From: Sinorhizobium glycinis
Lineage (GTDB): Bacteria > Pseudomonadota > Alphaproteobacteria > Rhizobiales > Rhizobiaceae
Length of the DNA stretch: 64,000 bases
Reading direction: 5' to 3'
Assembly: GCF_001651865.1 (NCBI RefSeq)
Contig: NZ_LPUX01000062.1
Coordinates: 310,001-374,000, forward strand
A program made the translations under genes and the position numbers. This document shows, piece after piece, positions 1 through 9,400 of this stretch. How positions within the stretch are numbered: position 1 is the first letter of the stretch; every line of letters starts with the position of its first letter. The notes under the pieces are model-generated. The model was not told the DNA's origin and searched no databases. It saw nothing but the letters and a program-made list of their open reading frames with translations.

Positions 1-543
1 GACGATGAGCTTGTTTAGCTTCAGATGGCCGGCAAGCGCGATCGCCTCCTGACTGATGCCCTCCATCAGGCAGCCGTCGCCGGCGATCACATAGGTGTGG
101 TGCTCGATGAGGTCGCTGCCGAATTCGTCGCGCAGCTTGCGTTCGGCGAGTGCCATGCCGACGGCGTTGGCAATGCCCTGGCCGAGCGGGCCGGTCGTCG
201 TCTCGATGCCGGCCGCATGTCCGTATTCCGGATGGCCTGCAGTCCGCGAGCCGAGCTGGCGGAAATTCCTGATCTCGTCGATGGTGATGTCTTCGTAGCC
301 CGTCAGATAGAGCAGCGAATAGAGCAGCATCGAGCCGTGGCCGGCCGACAGCACGAAGCGGTCGCGGTTCGGCCAGGCGGGGTTTTTCGGGTCAAAGCTC
401 AGGTAGCGGGTGAAGAGGACCGTTGCTATGTCGGCCGCCCCCATCGGGAGACCCGGGTGGCCGGAATTTGCCTTCTCGACGGCGTCCATGGAGAGGAAAC
501 GGATTGCATTCGCCATCCGGTCGTGTTTTTCGCGAGAGATCAT
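1..543 (-). CDS. tkt: Transketolase, N-terminal part (gene runs off the window)
   Basis: Transketolase moves two-carbon ketol units between sugar phosphates in the non-oxidative pentose phosphate pathway and Calvin-type cycles, using thiamine diphosphate; it acts in the cytosol. Read on the minus strand from ATG at 543, the protein begins [20 protein letters not shown] and soon shows the family stretch [12 protein letters not shown]. It continues with [16 protein letters not shown] and [14 protein letters not shown], the start of the cofactor-binding pyrophosphate domain. The frame stays open to base 1, so about 181 of roughly 660 residues are present and the C-terminus lies outside. In rhizobia tkt usually heads a gap-pgk cluster, which would lie to the left. 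Identity is very firm. Confidence 0.96.
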   Translation of the reverse strand, partial: MISREKHDRMANAIRFLSMDAVEKANSGHPGLPMGAADIATVLFTRYLSFDPKNPAWPNRDRFVLSAGHGSMLLYSLLYLTGYEDITIDEIRNFRQLGSRTAGHPEYGHAAGIETTTGPLGQGIANAVGMALAERKLRDEFGSDLIEHHTYVIAGDGCLMEGISQEAIALAGHLKLNKLIV

Positions 544-916
544 GACTGTTCCGTTTGAGTTCGGTGGTCAGGGGACGGTCTCTATCCTCCAAAGACCGTG
601 TGAGAAGCGGCCGAACACATAGCAGGTGCGCCGCCCGAGTCAACAAATACAGGGCTTCGGCCGCCCGTGGCGGCGACCTTTTGCGATCTTCGCCGGGCCT
701 GCAGGATCGCGCCGCAAGCATATCATCGGCAGATAAAACCGGCGATCCACAGATTGCGGGGTGCAATTGTCCAACGCGCCATTGTTGAGACTTATGGAAT
801 GGGTTTAAAAAGGGCGATCCGAAGCGACCGGAACTCTGGTCGATTCGGTGCGGGAGCGAGACGTGTTCGATGAGGGGTCGATCCTGCTCATCCCCTCTGG
901 AGAGGTTTCGAAAGAG

Positions 917-1186
917 ATGCCTGCAAAGACGGTCAATGCGGCGATCGAGGAATTGCGAAACGCGGTTCAGTCTCTTGAAATCGCCATCGACGGCCGCTTT
1001 GACAAGGAAAAGGACGTGAGCGAGTTCGAGGGCGAAGTGCGCCGGGTCAATACGGACCGGTCGCGCCTGGCCCAGGAACTCGACCAGTCGCAGTTCCGGG
1101 CCAATCGACTGGAAGAGGTCAATCGCGAAGTGTCCCGTCGTCTCGTGACGGCGATGGAAACCATTCGGGCAGTGCTGGATCGCTGA
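917..1186 (+). CDS. DUF4164-type small coiled-coil protein
   Basis: An 89-residue acidic, heptad-rich protein: after MPAKTVNAAIEELRNAV the chain is almost entirely predicted coiled coil. ATG 917 is preferred to the upstream start at 848 because a purine-rich AAAGAG lies just before it and the upstream extension looks non-coding. The gene ends 12 bases before zapA, so the two are probably co-transcribed. Small coiled-coil proteins of this type (DUF4164) are regularly found next to zapA in Rhizobiales. A role in division or Z-ring organisation would fit this position, but it is inference. No catalytic motif is visible. Confidence 0.8.
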   Translation: MPAKTVNAAIEELRNAVQSLEIAIDGRFDKEKDVSEFEGEVRRVNTDRSRLAQELDQSQFRANRLEEVNREVSRRLVTAMETIRAVLDR

Positions 1187-1198
1187 GGTTCTTGAAGC

Positions 1199-1573
1199 AT
1201 GGCACAGGTGACGGTGACGATCGACGGCAAGGCCTATCGCATGGCCTGCGAGGAAGGGCAGGAGGATCACTTGAGCGACCTCGCCGCCCGGTTCGATCAA
1301 TATGTCGGCCATCTCAAGGGACAGTTCGGCGAGATCGGCGACCTGAGGCTGACCGTGATGGCGGGCATCATGGTCATGGACGAGCTGAGCGAGGTCAATC
1401 GGCGGCTGAAGAACCTCGAGGCGGAGGTCGGAAACCTGAAGAACAGTCGTGAGGCGAACCTTTCCGATCAGGCGAGAAGCGAGGAAGCGCTTGCCTCGGC
1501 ACTGGCGGAAGTCACGGCGCAGATCCACGACATCACCGCCAAGCTCAACGGCCGCCCCATCCCGGCGAATTGA
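1199..1573 (+). CDS. zapA: Cell division protein ZapA
   Basis: ZapA binds FtsZ filaments at midcell and promotes their bundling. The 124-residue protein starts MAQVTVTIDGKAYRMACEEG, which is the typical ZapA opening, followed by EDHLSDLAARFDQYV and the helix containing LTVMAGIMVMDELSE. The C-terminal half is a long coiled coil used for tetramer formation. Length agrees with alphaproteobacterial ZapA. It follows the DUF4164 gene by 12 bases and is followed by the probable 6S RNA, the order commonly seen in alphaproteobacteria, where a 5-formyltetrahydrofolate cyclo-ligase gene comes next; here that gene is displaced about 1.7 kb by three inserted small genes. Confidence 0.93.
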   Translation: MAQVTVTIDGKAYRMACEEGQEDHLSDLAARFDQYVGHLKGQFGEIGDLRLTVMAGIMVMDELSEVNRRLKNLEAEVGNLKNSREANLSDQARSEEALASALAEVTAQIHDITAKLNGRPIPAN

Positions 1574-1670
1574 GCTCGCCCGGGCTCCCGGACCTCGAAT
1601 TATCGGTTTGACCGCGTTTTCCGCAGAACCCGCTCTGGCGAAAACCGTCAGGACGTTCTATATCTGCGCG

Positions 1671-1820
1671 GCGGTCTGCGCATCCCGACAGGAACCACAA
1701 TCCCCGGGGCCATACACGATCTCAAGGGAACTGTCCCTGTCCGGACCCGTGGGTCTGGACACACGGTGCCCACCTACTTAGTAGGCACCCGGGATCGTAA
1801 ACTCTCCACCGGTCGTCGTG
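1671..1820 (+). ncRNA. ssrS: Probable 6S RNA
   Basis: The 265-base gap after zapA holds a G+C-rich block with strong nested pairing. GTCCGGACCC pairs with GGTCTGGAC near 1738-1760, GGTGCC pairs with GGCACC near 1765-1789, and ATCCCCGG near 1710 can pair with CCGGGAT near 1789. This long hairpin with an open centre, directly downstream of zapA, matches 6S RNA, which binds the sigma70 RNA polymerase holoenzyme in stationary phase. A TATATC box at 1659-1664 would place the 5' end near 1671. The ends are estimated, not read from a defined signal. Confidence 0.72.
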
Positions 1821-1837
1821 GATCGCACTTTTCCCTT

Positions 1838-2704
1838 TCAGTCGGTTCCCCGAAAGGCGCGGCGGATGGCGTCGGCCATTGCGTCGATCGTCGGGGAGCG
1901 ATGATCCGGCCGCGTGCGCAAGACGACGTTCGACATGTCGATGATGCCGAAGCCTTCGTCTTCGGTCAGCTCGCGGCAGCCGGCGGGTATTGCGCTGCGC
2001 GACATCGGGGCGATGGCGAGACCGGAAACGACGGCAGCGATCAGGCCGCTGCTCGTGCGGCTGACATAGGCGACGCGGCTCTCCATGCCCCGCTTCTTCA
2101 GACTGCGCATGGCCAGATCATCGCACCAACCGCCCTCGTAGTGGGTATAGGTGGCGATCGGCACCGGCCGTCGCTCGTGCGTACCGTGCTGGTCGGAGGT
2201 GGCCCAGACGGTGGGGTCCACCATCAGGACTTCGTTCCTGGTCCGGCCGCCCGGCTCGAATACGACGGCAATGTCGATCTCTCCCGCCTCGAGCGATTTC
2301 AGATTGGACATCGAATGTCCCTGCTGCACCGTCACCTCGACGCTCGGGTGGATCGCGGCGAAGGCGCCGAGCGCTTTCGGCAGGGTGGAGTTGATGTATT
2401 CCTCCGATATGCCGATGCGGACCGAGCCATCCAGGGGAGGCTGGCGCAGAGCTGCCGCCGTATCGTCGAGCAGGGCAACGATCCGCCGCGCATTGTCGAC
2501 GAGGCGCCGGCCCTCGGCCGTCAGCACGACGCCGCGGGAATGACGCTCGAAAAGCGGGAAGCCGAGCAGGTCCTCGAGTTTCTTGATCTGCATGCTGACG
2601 GCCGACTGCGTGCGTCGAACCGCATCGGCGGCCCGCGTCAGGTTGCCCGTATCGGCAACCGCGAGGAAGGTTCTGAGCAGATCGCTGTCGAGCGGAAGGG
2701 ACAT
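1838..2704 (-). CDS. LysR-family regulator, VtlR/LsrB-like
   Basis: A 288-residue LysR-type transcription regulator. The N-terminal winged helix-turn-helix reads LLRTFLAVADTGNLTRAADA and then RRTQSAVSMQIKKLEDLLG; the remainder is the two-lobed effector-binding domain, typical length for the family. The SAVSMQIKKLE recognition helix resembles the rhizobial VtlR/LsrB group, which controls small RNAs and small DUF1127 proteins. This copy is probably a paralogue, because LsrB proper sits elsewhere in Sinorhizobium. It is transcribed away from a DUF1127-like small gene starting at 2811, and the shared 106-base gap is the expected place for its binding site. The effector is unknown. Confidence 0.88.
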   Translation of the reverse strand: MSLPLDSDLLRTFLAVADTGNLTRAADAVRRTQSAVSMQIKKLEDLLGFPLFERHSRGVVLTAEGRRLVDNARRIVALLDDTAAALRQPPLDGSVRIGISEEYINSTLPKALGAFAAIHPSVEVTVQQGHSMSNLKSLEAGEIDIAVVFEPGGRTRNEVLMVDPTVWATSDQHGTHERRPVPIATYTHYEGGWCDDLAMRSLKKRGMESRVAYVSRTSSGLIAAVVSGLAIAPMSRSAIPAGCRELTEDEGFGIIDMSNVVLRTRPDHRSPTIDAMADAIRRAFRGTD

Positions 2705-2810
2705 TGGCCGTCATAAGAAAATCTGATGATAGCTATGCTCGCAATTCGTTTGTCCCATGTCAACGGAAGGCGGAAGATCAGGGCGTCCCGTCTTTATCGA
2801 GGCCCCTGTC

Positions 2811-3035
2811 ATGCCTGTACTGGTTGTGCCTGCATCTCCGACCGCCCGGCAATCATCCCCGTTGATGGCGGCTGTTGAACAGTTCCGATTGCGCCACGCG
2901 ATCGAGACCTATTGGGCGCGGGCCATTGACCGTTGCGATTCGCATCTCATCGACGACGCGGGCCTCGCCGACATCGAGCCTCCGACGGCGGGGTGGTGGC
3001 CGGACCCGGTCCGGCATTCACACTGGATGCTATGA
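2811..3035 (+). CDS. Small DUF1127-like protein divergent from the LysR gene
   Basis: A 74-residue protein starting MPVLVVPASPTARQ. Its C-terminal part, with HAIETYWARAI and SHLIDDAGLADIE, resembles the DUF1127 pattern in which an arginine-rich helix leads into a 'L-x-D-I-G' ending, although the basic helix is weaker than usual. ATG 2811 is chosen because GAGG lies eight bases upstream; an upstream in-frame ATG at 2757 has no ribosome site and would add 18 residues. The stop overlaps the stop of the convergent HTH gene by six bases. Regulation by the neighbouring LysR protein is likely by analogy with VtlR. Function unknown. Confidence 0.55.
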   Translation: MPVLVVPASPTARQSSPLMAAVEQFRLRHAIETYWARAIDRCDSHLIDDAGLADIEPPTAGWWPDPVRHSHWML

Positions 3036-3239
3036 GATGAGGTCGAGCCTGGCGGCGCGGATGATGGCTTCCGCCAGATTGTTCGCCTTGAGCTTGCGCA
3101 TGGCCTCTTCGAGCGCCTGATCAATCCGTTCCATCGGAATGTCGGTTTCGCGCATGATGTCCAGCCGCGTCCGGCCGCGGGCCGCAAGGGACAGGCAGCG
3201 CAGTTCGAGGGGGCCGAGCTGGTCGATCCTGTCCTTCAT
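3030..3239 (-). CDS. Small LuxR/GerE-type helix-turn-helix protein
   Basis: A protein of about 69 residues consisting of little more than one GerE-type DNA-binding domain: LGPLELRCLSLAARGRT, then IPMERIDQALEEAMRKLKA, then the closing helix LAEAIIRAARL. The spacing of hydrophobic positions matches the C-terminal domain of LuxR/NarL regulators, but no receiver or autoinducer domain is attached. ATG 3239 has AGGATAGG upstream; a GTG at 3245 is an alternative start. It is convergent with, and slightly overlaps, the DUF1127-like gene. Such stand-alone HTH proteins are common in rhizobia and their targets are unknown. Confidence 0.7.
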   Translation of the reverse strand: MKDRIDQLGPLELRCLSLAARGRTRLDIMRETDIPMERIDQALEEAMRKLKANNLAEAIIRAARLDLIS

Positions 3240-3510
3240 GGACACGGCCTATCCTTTAGAGCCTCCGGCGAAAATGCCGGGTCGCAGCTCTCCCAATCAT
3301 TTGAAACCATGAAGCAATTGCATGGACAGGACTTCGCGCGAAGCCGAACCGTGGCGAAAGGTGAAGGCCAGGTTAATGCTGTTTCGATATGGGAAGGGTG
3401 GAGGACTGTCGCGAAATGTTGCAAAAGCGACGGGGACACGGGTTCAGCTCGCGTGCGATCTGCACTACCTCGTTGCCCGTTGGGAACGGTTTGCCGGAAA
3501 GGGACGCTTG

Positions 3511-4092
3511 ATGTCACCGAAGGACTTGAAGGCCGCACTGCGGAAGGAGCGTCTGACGATGCGCGACGCCATGCCGGCGGAAGCGCGGATCGAGGCGAGC
3601 CTCGCAATGGCAGACCATGCCGGCGACATCATCGCGCTCGATCCCGGCCATGTCGTCTCGGGCTTCTGGCCGATCCGCTCGGAGGCGGACATCCGGCCGC
3701 TGATGGTGCGGCTCAGGGATCGCGGTGCGAGACTTTGTCTACCGGTTATCCTCGACAAGAAGACCATCGTGTTTCGCGAGCTCGCTGACGGCGTGGCGGT
3801 CGTCGAGACCGGTTTCGGGACGACGGGTCCCGGGCCGGACGCGCCGGAGCTCGATCCTGACATCATGCTGGTGCCGCTTTCGGCCTTTGATGCGACGGGC
3901 CATCGTATCGGCTACGGCGCCGGTTATTATGACCGCGCGATCAACCGGTTGCGCAGCAAGGGCCACATGCCGCGCCTGATCGGGATTGCATTCGACTGCC
4001 AGGAAGTGGCATCAGTGCCGGCGGAACCGCATGACGTGGCGCTGGACGCCGTGTTGACGGAGAGCGGTTTTCGGCACTTCGAGCGGGATTGA
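3511..4092 (+). CDS. ygfA: 5-formyltetrahydrofolate cyclo-ligase
   Basis: This enzyme converts 5-formyltetrahydrofolate to 5,10-methenyltetrahydrofolate with ATP, salvaging folate in the cytosol. The 193-residue protein has the basic N-terminal helix KDLKAALRKERLTMRDA, the substrate-side segment SGFWPIRSEADIRPL and the diagnostic phosphate-binding motif RIGYGAGYYDR near residue 135. ATG 3511 gives the usual family length; the open frame extends upstream to 3322 but that part has no family character. The next gene begins six bases after the stop, so they form an operon. In many bacteria this gene lies just downstream of 6S RNA. Confidence 0.92.
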   Translation: MSPKDLKAALRKERLTMRDAMPAEARIEASLAMADHAGDIIALDPGHVVSGFWPIRSEADIRPLMVRLRDRGARLCLPVILDKKTIVFRELADGVAVVETGFGTTGPGPDAPELDPDIMLVPLSAFDATGHRIGYGAGYYDRAINRLRSKGHMPRLIGIAFDCQEVASVPAEPHDVALDAVLTESGFRHFERD

Positions 4093-4097
4093 ACGGC

Positions 4098-4922
4098 ATG
4101 CGACTTCTGTTTCTGGGAGATATGGTTGGCAAGACGGGCCGCACGGCGGTGTGGGACCGCCTCCCGGGGCTGGTGAGCGATCTCAAGCTCGACTTCGTCA
4201 TCGTCAATGGCGAAAACGCGGCCGGCGGCTTCGGCATCACCGAGGAGATCTTCCTGGAAACGGTGAGCGCCGGTGCCGACGTGGTGACAACCGGCAACCA
4301 TGTCTGGGACCAGAAGGAGGCGGTGGTCTTCTGCGAGCGGCACGACCAGTTCCTACGCCCGGCCAACTATCCTGCCGGCACGCCGGGCCGCGGCTCCAAC
4401 CTGTTCTTCGCCCGCAACGGCGCCCGCGTGCTGGTCGCCAATGTCATGGGCCGGGTCTTTATGCATCCGGAACTCGACGATCCGTTCAAATGCGCCGAGG
4501 CGATCCTCGAGGCCTGTCCGCTCGGAGAACAGGCCGATGCCGTCGTCTTCGACATCCATGCCGAGGCGACAAGCGAGAAGCAGTGCTTCGGCCACTTCGT
4601 CGACGGGCGCGCCAGCCTCGTGGTCGGCACCCATACCCACGTGCCGACGGCCGATCATCAGATCTTGAATGGCGGCACCGGCTATATCAGCGACGCCGGC
4701 ATGTGCGGCGACTACGATTCCTCGCTCGGCATGGACAAGGAAGAGCCGCTCAACCGCTTCATCTCCAAGATGCCCAAGGGCCGCTTCGAAGCGGCCTCCG
4801 GTCCTGCCACGGTCTGCGGCGTCGGCGTGGAGATCTCCGACCGCACCGGACTTGCCGAGAAGATCGCGCCGCTCCGGCTCGGTCCGCGGCTTGGCGAGAC
4901 GATCCCGGACTTCTGGTCCTAA
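4098..4922 (+). CDS. YmdB-family metallophosphoesterase
   Basis: A 274-residue member of the TIGR00282/YmdB metallophosphoesterase family, which in Bacillus hydrolyses 2',3'- and 3',5'-cyclic nucleotides and influences biofilm gene expression. Metal-binding positions are visible: MRLLFLGDMVGK (Asp), VNGENAAGG (Asn), TTGNHVWDQKE (Asn-His), FDIHAEATSEK (His) and VGTHTHVPTAD (His-x-His). ATG 4098 is chosen so that the protein opens with the beta strand MRLLFLGD; a TTG at 4089 overlaps the previous stop codon and is an alternative. It follows the folate ligase closely as the second gene of the operon. The substrate in this organism is not known. Confidence 0.9.
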   Translation: MRLLFLGDMVGKTGRTAVWDRLPGLVSDLKLDFVIVNGENAAGGFGITEEIFLETVSAGADVVTTGNHVWDQKEAVVFCERHDQFLRPANYPAGTPGRGSNLFFARNGARVLVANVMGRVFMHPELDDPFKCAEAILEACPLGEQADAVVFDIHAEATSEKQCFGHFVDGRASLVVGTHTHVPTADHQILNGGTGYISDAGMCGDYDSSLGMDKEEPLNRFISKMPKGRFEAASGPATVCGVGVEISDRTGLAEKIAPLRLGPRLGETIPDFWS

Positions 4923-5262
4923 GCATCGGGCGGCAGATTGGTCTGCAGGTGCGCCAGTCCGAGACGGCCGCAGACCCGTCTTCTGTCGCCTGTGCGGGAT
5001 GCTTTTTTCAGTGACAGGCTCTAAAAATGGTGGCAGGTTAGCGCGCAAATCAGAGCCGCTTTGAGCGGCCGCATTGCAAGTTCCCATGTCGATCTAGAAG
5101 CCAGAGCGAAAAGCGTGCGGGAAGACCCGCGTGCATTCTTCTACTTCCCGCTTTGGCGCCACCCGGAGGCGAACGCCCGAGGCTCGAAATGTCGCCACGG
5201 CAACTGGATTTATCCAACCCGCGCCGGGCGAACTTGATGGTTCAAGTGCCTGGAGAGCGTGC
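4923..5262. other. Intergenic gap before the efflux operon
   Basis: This 340-base gap has no convincing gene. The frame of the adaptor gene is open back to 5131, but the upstream part lacks a signal peptide or family character. A short hairpin around GAGCCGCTTTGAGCGGC (near 5050) may act as a terminator for the ymdB-like gene, although it has no T run. The promoter and any repressor site of the efflux operon should lie here; I could not identify one. Confidence 0.4.
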
Positions 5263-6420
5263 ATGTTGCGAAAGTGGCTTCTGCCGGCCATCGCCGGCAT
5301 TTCCATCTCCCTGTTCATATCGGCACCGGCAGCGGCACAGGATGCGCAACTGCCGACGGTGACCGTCGCCAAACCGGTCGTGCGGGACGTCATCGATGCC
5401 GACGAGTTCATTGGCCGCTTTGCGGCAGTGGACGAGGTGTCGGTCCGTTCTCGCGTCGGAGGCTATCTGGACCAGGTGTTCTTTACCGACGGCGCATTGG
5501 TGAAAAAGGGCGACAAGCTTTTCGTCATCGACCAGCGGCCCTTCCGCCTGGCTCTGTCCCAGGCCGAGGCGTCACTTGCATCGGCGCAGTCGACGCTCTC
5601 CTTCGCCGAAGCACAGTTCAAGCGAACCGAGTCCCTGACCGGAACCGGCACGCTTTCGATTTCCAAGCTCGACGACGACCGCCGCGCGCTGCTCGCCGCG
5701 CAGGCGAACATTCGTGGCGCCGAGGCGGCCGTCGATCGGGCCAGGCTCGATCTGGAATACACCACCATCACCGCGCCGCTCAGCGGCCGCGTCGACCGTC
5801 GCTGGATATCGCCGGGCAATCTCGTCCAGGCTGATGAGACCGTGTTGACGACGATCGTCTCGCTCGATCCGATCGATTTCTATTTCGATGTCGACGAGCG
5901 GCGGCTGCTTTCCTATGCGCGCACCGCGCGGGAACGCGGCAGCGCGCTGCAGGAGGGCGCAGGCGCGCTCTCTGTGCTCGTGACGATCGCCGACGCCAAC
6001 GAACCGCCTTTCGAAGGCAAGCTCGACTTTTCCGAGAACAGGGTCGACAACCAGACGGGCACGATGCGACTGCGTGCCCGTTTCGAGAATCCCAATTTCA
6101 TTCTCCAGCCGGGTCTTTTCGGGCGCGTCGAGGTCGAAGGCTCCAATACCTACCAGGCGATCCTCGTTCCCGATGAGGCAATCGCGGCCGATCAGAACGA
6201 GCGCGTCGTCTATGTCGTCGCCGACGACGGAAGCGTCGCCACCAAACCGGTGCGGCTCGGGCCACGGCTGCACGGCTACCGGGTCATCCGCAGCGGCATG
6301 ACCGGCGACGAGACGATCATCGTCAACGGCATCATGCGGGCGCGGCCGGGCGTCAAGGTGAAGCCGGAACTTGTCGTGCTGCCGCAGGAAGCGGCGCACG
6401 CGGCGGAGAATGCCCAATGA
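5263..6420 (+). CDS. RND efflux periplasmic adaptor (AcrA/MexA type)
   Basis: The membrane fusion protein of a tripartite RND pump, bridging the inner-membrane pump and an outer-membrane channel in the periplasm. The 385-residue protein has a signal peptide (MLRKWLLPAIAGISISLFIS, cleaved after a following AAAQ-type site), a barrel-sandwich half starting SVRSRVGGYLDQVFF, an alpha-hairpin near residues 95-160, and the second lipoyl half with LEYTTITAPLSGRVDRR. ATG 5263 is preceded by GGAG and gives the signal peptide; the longer frame to 5131 does not. The stop overlaps the pump start in ATGA, so the two are translationally coupled. It resembles the adaptors of BepDE/MexAB pumps. Confidence 0.93.
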   Translation: MLRKWLLPAIAGISISLFISAPAAAQDAQLPTVTVAKPVVRDVIDADEFIGRFAAVDEVSVRSRVGGYLDQVFFTDGALVKKGDKLFVIDQRPFRLALSQAEASLASAQSTLSFAEAQFKRTESLTGTGTLSISKLDDDRRALLAAQANIRGAEAAVDRARLDLEYTTITAPLSGRVDRRWISPGNLVQADETVLTTIVSLDPIDFYFDVDERRLLSYARTARERGSALQEGAGALSVLVTIADANEPPFEGKLDFSENRVDNQTGTMRLRARFENPNFILQPGLFGRVEVEGSNTYQAILVPDEAIAADQNERVVYVVADDGSVATKPVRLGPRLHGYRVIRSGMTGDETIIVNGIMRARPGVKVKPELVVLPQEAAHAAENAQ

Positions 6421-9400
6421 GGTTTTCGCACTTCTTCGTCGACCGGCCGATCTTCGCTTCAGTGCTGTCGATCGTTCTCCTGATCGTCGGCGGCATCGCC
6501 TATTTCCAGCTGCCGGTGGCGCAATATCCGGAAATCGCGCCGCCCACCATCGTCGTCAGGGCCTCCTACCCGGGCGCGGATGCGGAGACCGTCGCCAATA
6601 CGGTCGCGACCCCACTCGAACAGGAAATCAACGGCGTCGAGAACATGCTCTACATGTCCTCCTATTCGACCGCCGACGGGTCGATGTCGCTGACGATCAC
6701 CTTCAAGCTCGGCACGGACCTCGACCAGGCCCAGGTGCTGGTGCAGAACCGCGTCTCGATCGCCGAGCCGCGCCTTCCGGAGGACGTCCGGCGCATCGGC
6801 GTCACCACGACGAAGAGCTCGCCCGACCTGATGATGGTCGTTCACCTCTTGTCGCCGAACGACCGCTACGACCAGCTCTACGTCTCCAACTATGCCCGCT
6901 CGCGCATTCGCGATCTGCTGGTCCGGCTCGATGGCGTCGGCGACGTCATCCTCTTCGGCGAGCGCGAATATGCGCTTCGCGTCTGGCTCGACCCGCAGAA
7001 ACTCTCCGCCTACGGCATGACGTCCGGCGACGTCGTCGAGGCGTTGCGCCAGCAGAACGTCCAGGTCTCCGGCGGTTCGATCGGTGGTCCTCCGATGTCG
7101 GGCGACAGCGCCTTTCAATACACCGTCACCACCGATGGCCGCTTCAGCGACGCCCGGCAGTTCCGCTACGTGATCGTCAAGGCAACCGAGGACGGCAGGC
7201 TGGTGCAGTTGCAGGACGTCGCCCGGGTGGAGCTCGGGGCGCGTGAATATGTGACGAACAGCTATCTGAACGGCAGCCCGGCCGTCGCGCTCGGCATCTT
7301 CTCGCGGCCCGGCACCAACGCGCTTGCGGCGGCGGACGCGATCCAGGCGACGATGGCCGACCTTTCCAGGGATTTTCCCGAAGGGCTTGAATACCGGATC
7401 ATCTATAATCCCACGGAATTCATCTCGGAATCGATCGACGAGGTCTACATGACGATCGGCGAGGCGGTGATTCTCGTCGCGCTGGTGGTCATCGTCTTCC
7501 TCCAGTCCTGGCGGACAGCGATTATCCCAATCGTCGCCATTCCGGTGTCGCTGATCGGCACCTTCGCACTGCTTTTCGCCTTCGGCTTCTCTCTCAACAT
7601 GCTGACGCTGTTCGGGCTCGTGCTGGCGATCGGCATCGTCGTCGACGATGCGATCGTCGTCGTCGAGAACGTCGAGCGCAATCTGGCGCGCGGCATGACT
7701 CCACGGGAGGCGGCGCATGTGACCATGGACGAGGTGGGTGCGGCGGTCATTGCCATCTCGCTCGTTCTCACCGCCGTCTTCGTACCGACCGCCTTCATTC
7801 CGGGCATTGCAGGGCAGTTCTACCTGCAGTTCGCCGTGACGATCGCGGTTGCGACGGTGATCTCCGCTATCAACTCGCTGACCCTGTCGCCGGCGCTTGC
7901 GGCGATTCTGCTGCGTCCGCACGACGATCACGAGCACGAAAACCGCAATCCCGTCACCCGCTTCGGCCGTGCTCTGGCCAACGGCTTCAACAACGGTTTC
8001 GACCGCATGGCCGACGGCTATGCCTGGACGGTGCGCCGCCTTGTTCAGACGCGCGTTGCGCTCGTCGCCGCCCTCCTTGTCTTCGTCGCACTGCTCGGCG
8101 GCACCTGGTATATGGCGCAGGTCGTGCCGCGCGGCTTCATCCCGACGATGGACCAGGGCTATGCGATCGTCGTCATCCAGCTTCCCGACGGCGCCTCGCT
8201 CGAGCGGACCGACGCCGTCGTCCAGCGTGCGTCGGCGATGATCCGGGAAGTTCCGGGGGTGAGGGACGCCGTCGCCTTTGCCGGCTTCAACGGCGCGACC
8301 TTCACTAACGCGTCGAACTCGGGCGTGATCTTCACGCCCTTCGACAGTTTCGAGGAGCGGCTCGAACACGGCCAAAACGCCACGCAGATCATCGGCCAGC
8401 TCTTCGGCGCAATGCAGAGCATCCAGGAGGCCTTCATCATCGCCGTGCCGCCGCCTTCGGTGCGCGGCATCGGCAATTCGGGCGGCTTCAAGATGCAGAT
8501 CATGGACCGCCAGAGTGCCGATATGCGCCGCGTGCTCGGGCTTGCCCATCAGATGATGGGGGCGGCCAACCAGACCGAAGGACTGGTGGGCGTCTTCACC
8601 ACCTTCTCGGCATCGAGCCCGCAATTCTTCCTGGCGATCGACCGCGACAAGGCACGGGCGCTCAACGTACCGATCCCCAACATCTTCGAAACGCTGTCGA
8701 TCAATCTTGGGGCGTCCTACGTCAACGATTTCAACGCGTTCGGCCGCGTCTACCAGGTCCGCGCCCAGGCCGACCAGCAATACCGCGTGGAACGCGACGA
8801 TATCCTTGCCCTGAAGGTGCGGTCCGCCTCGGGCGCGCTGGTGCCGCTCGGCACGCTCGTCGAGATCCGCGACACGAGCGGCCCCGCGCTCGTCCAGCGC
8901 TACAACATGTATGTCTCTGTTCCTCTCCAAGGCAATCCGGCGCCGGGTGTTTCGACCGGTACGGCGCTCGACAAGATGGAGGCGCTCGCCGGCCAGATCC
9001 TGCCGCAGGGAACGACCTTCGAGTGGACCGAACTCGCCTTCCAGGAACGACAGACCGGCGATACCGCCGTCTTCATCTTCGCGCTCTCGGTGATCTTCGT
9101 CTTCCTCGCCCTTGCCGCGCAATATGAGAGCTGGGTGCTGCCGCTGGCGATCATCCTGATCGTGCCGCTTGCCGTTCTCGCCGCCCTCATCGGCGTCTCG
9201 ATCCGGGGAATGGACAACAACGTCCTGACCCAGATCGGCCTTATCGTGCTGATCGGCCTTGCCGCGAAAAACGCGATCCTGATCGTCGAATTCGCGCGCC
9301 AGGGCGAGGACGAGGGCAGGTCGCCGATCGAGGCGGCGATCGAGGCGAGCCGGCTGAGACTCCGTCCGATTCTGATGACGGCCTTTGCCTTCATCCTCGG

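Noticed and set aside
6459-9122. Long open frame of 887 codons on the minus strand across the efflux pump gene
   Set aside because: It is a mirror of the pump gene caused by G+C-rich third positions; composition is Arg/Asp/His-rich without any family motif.
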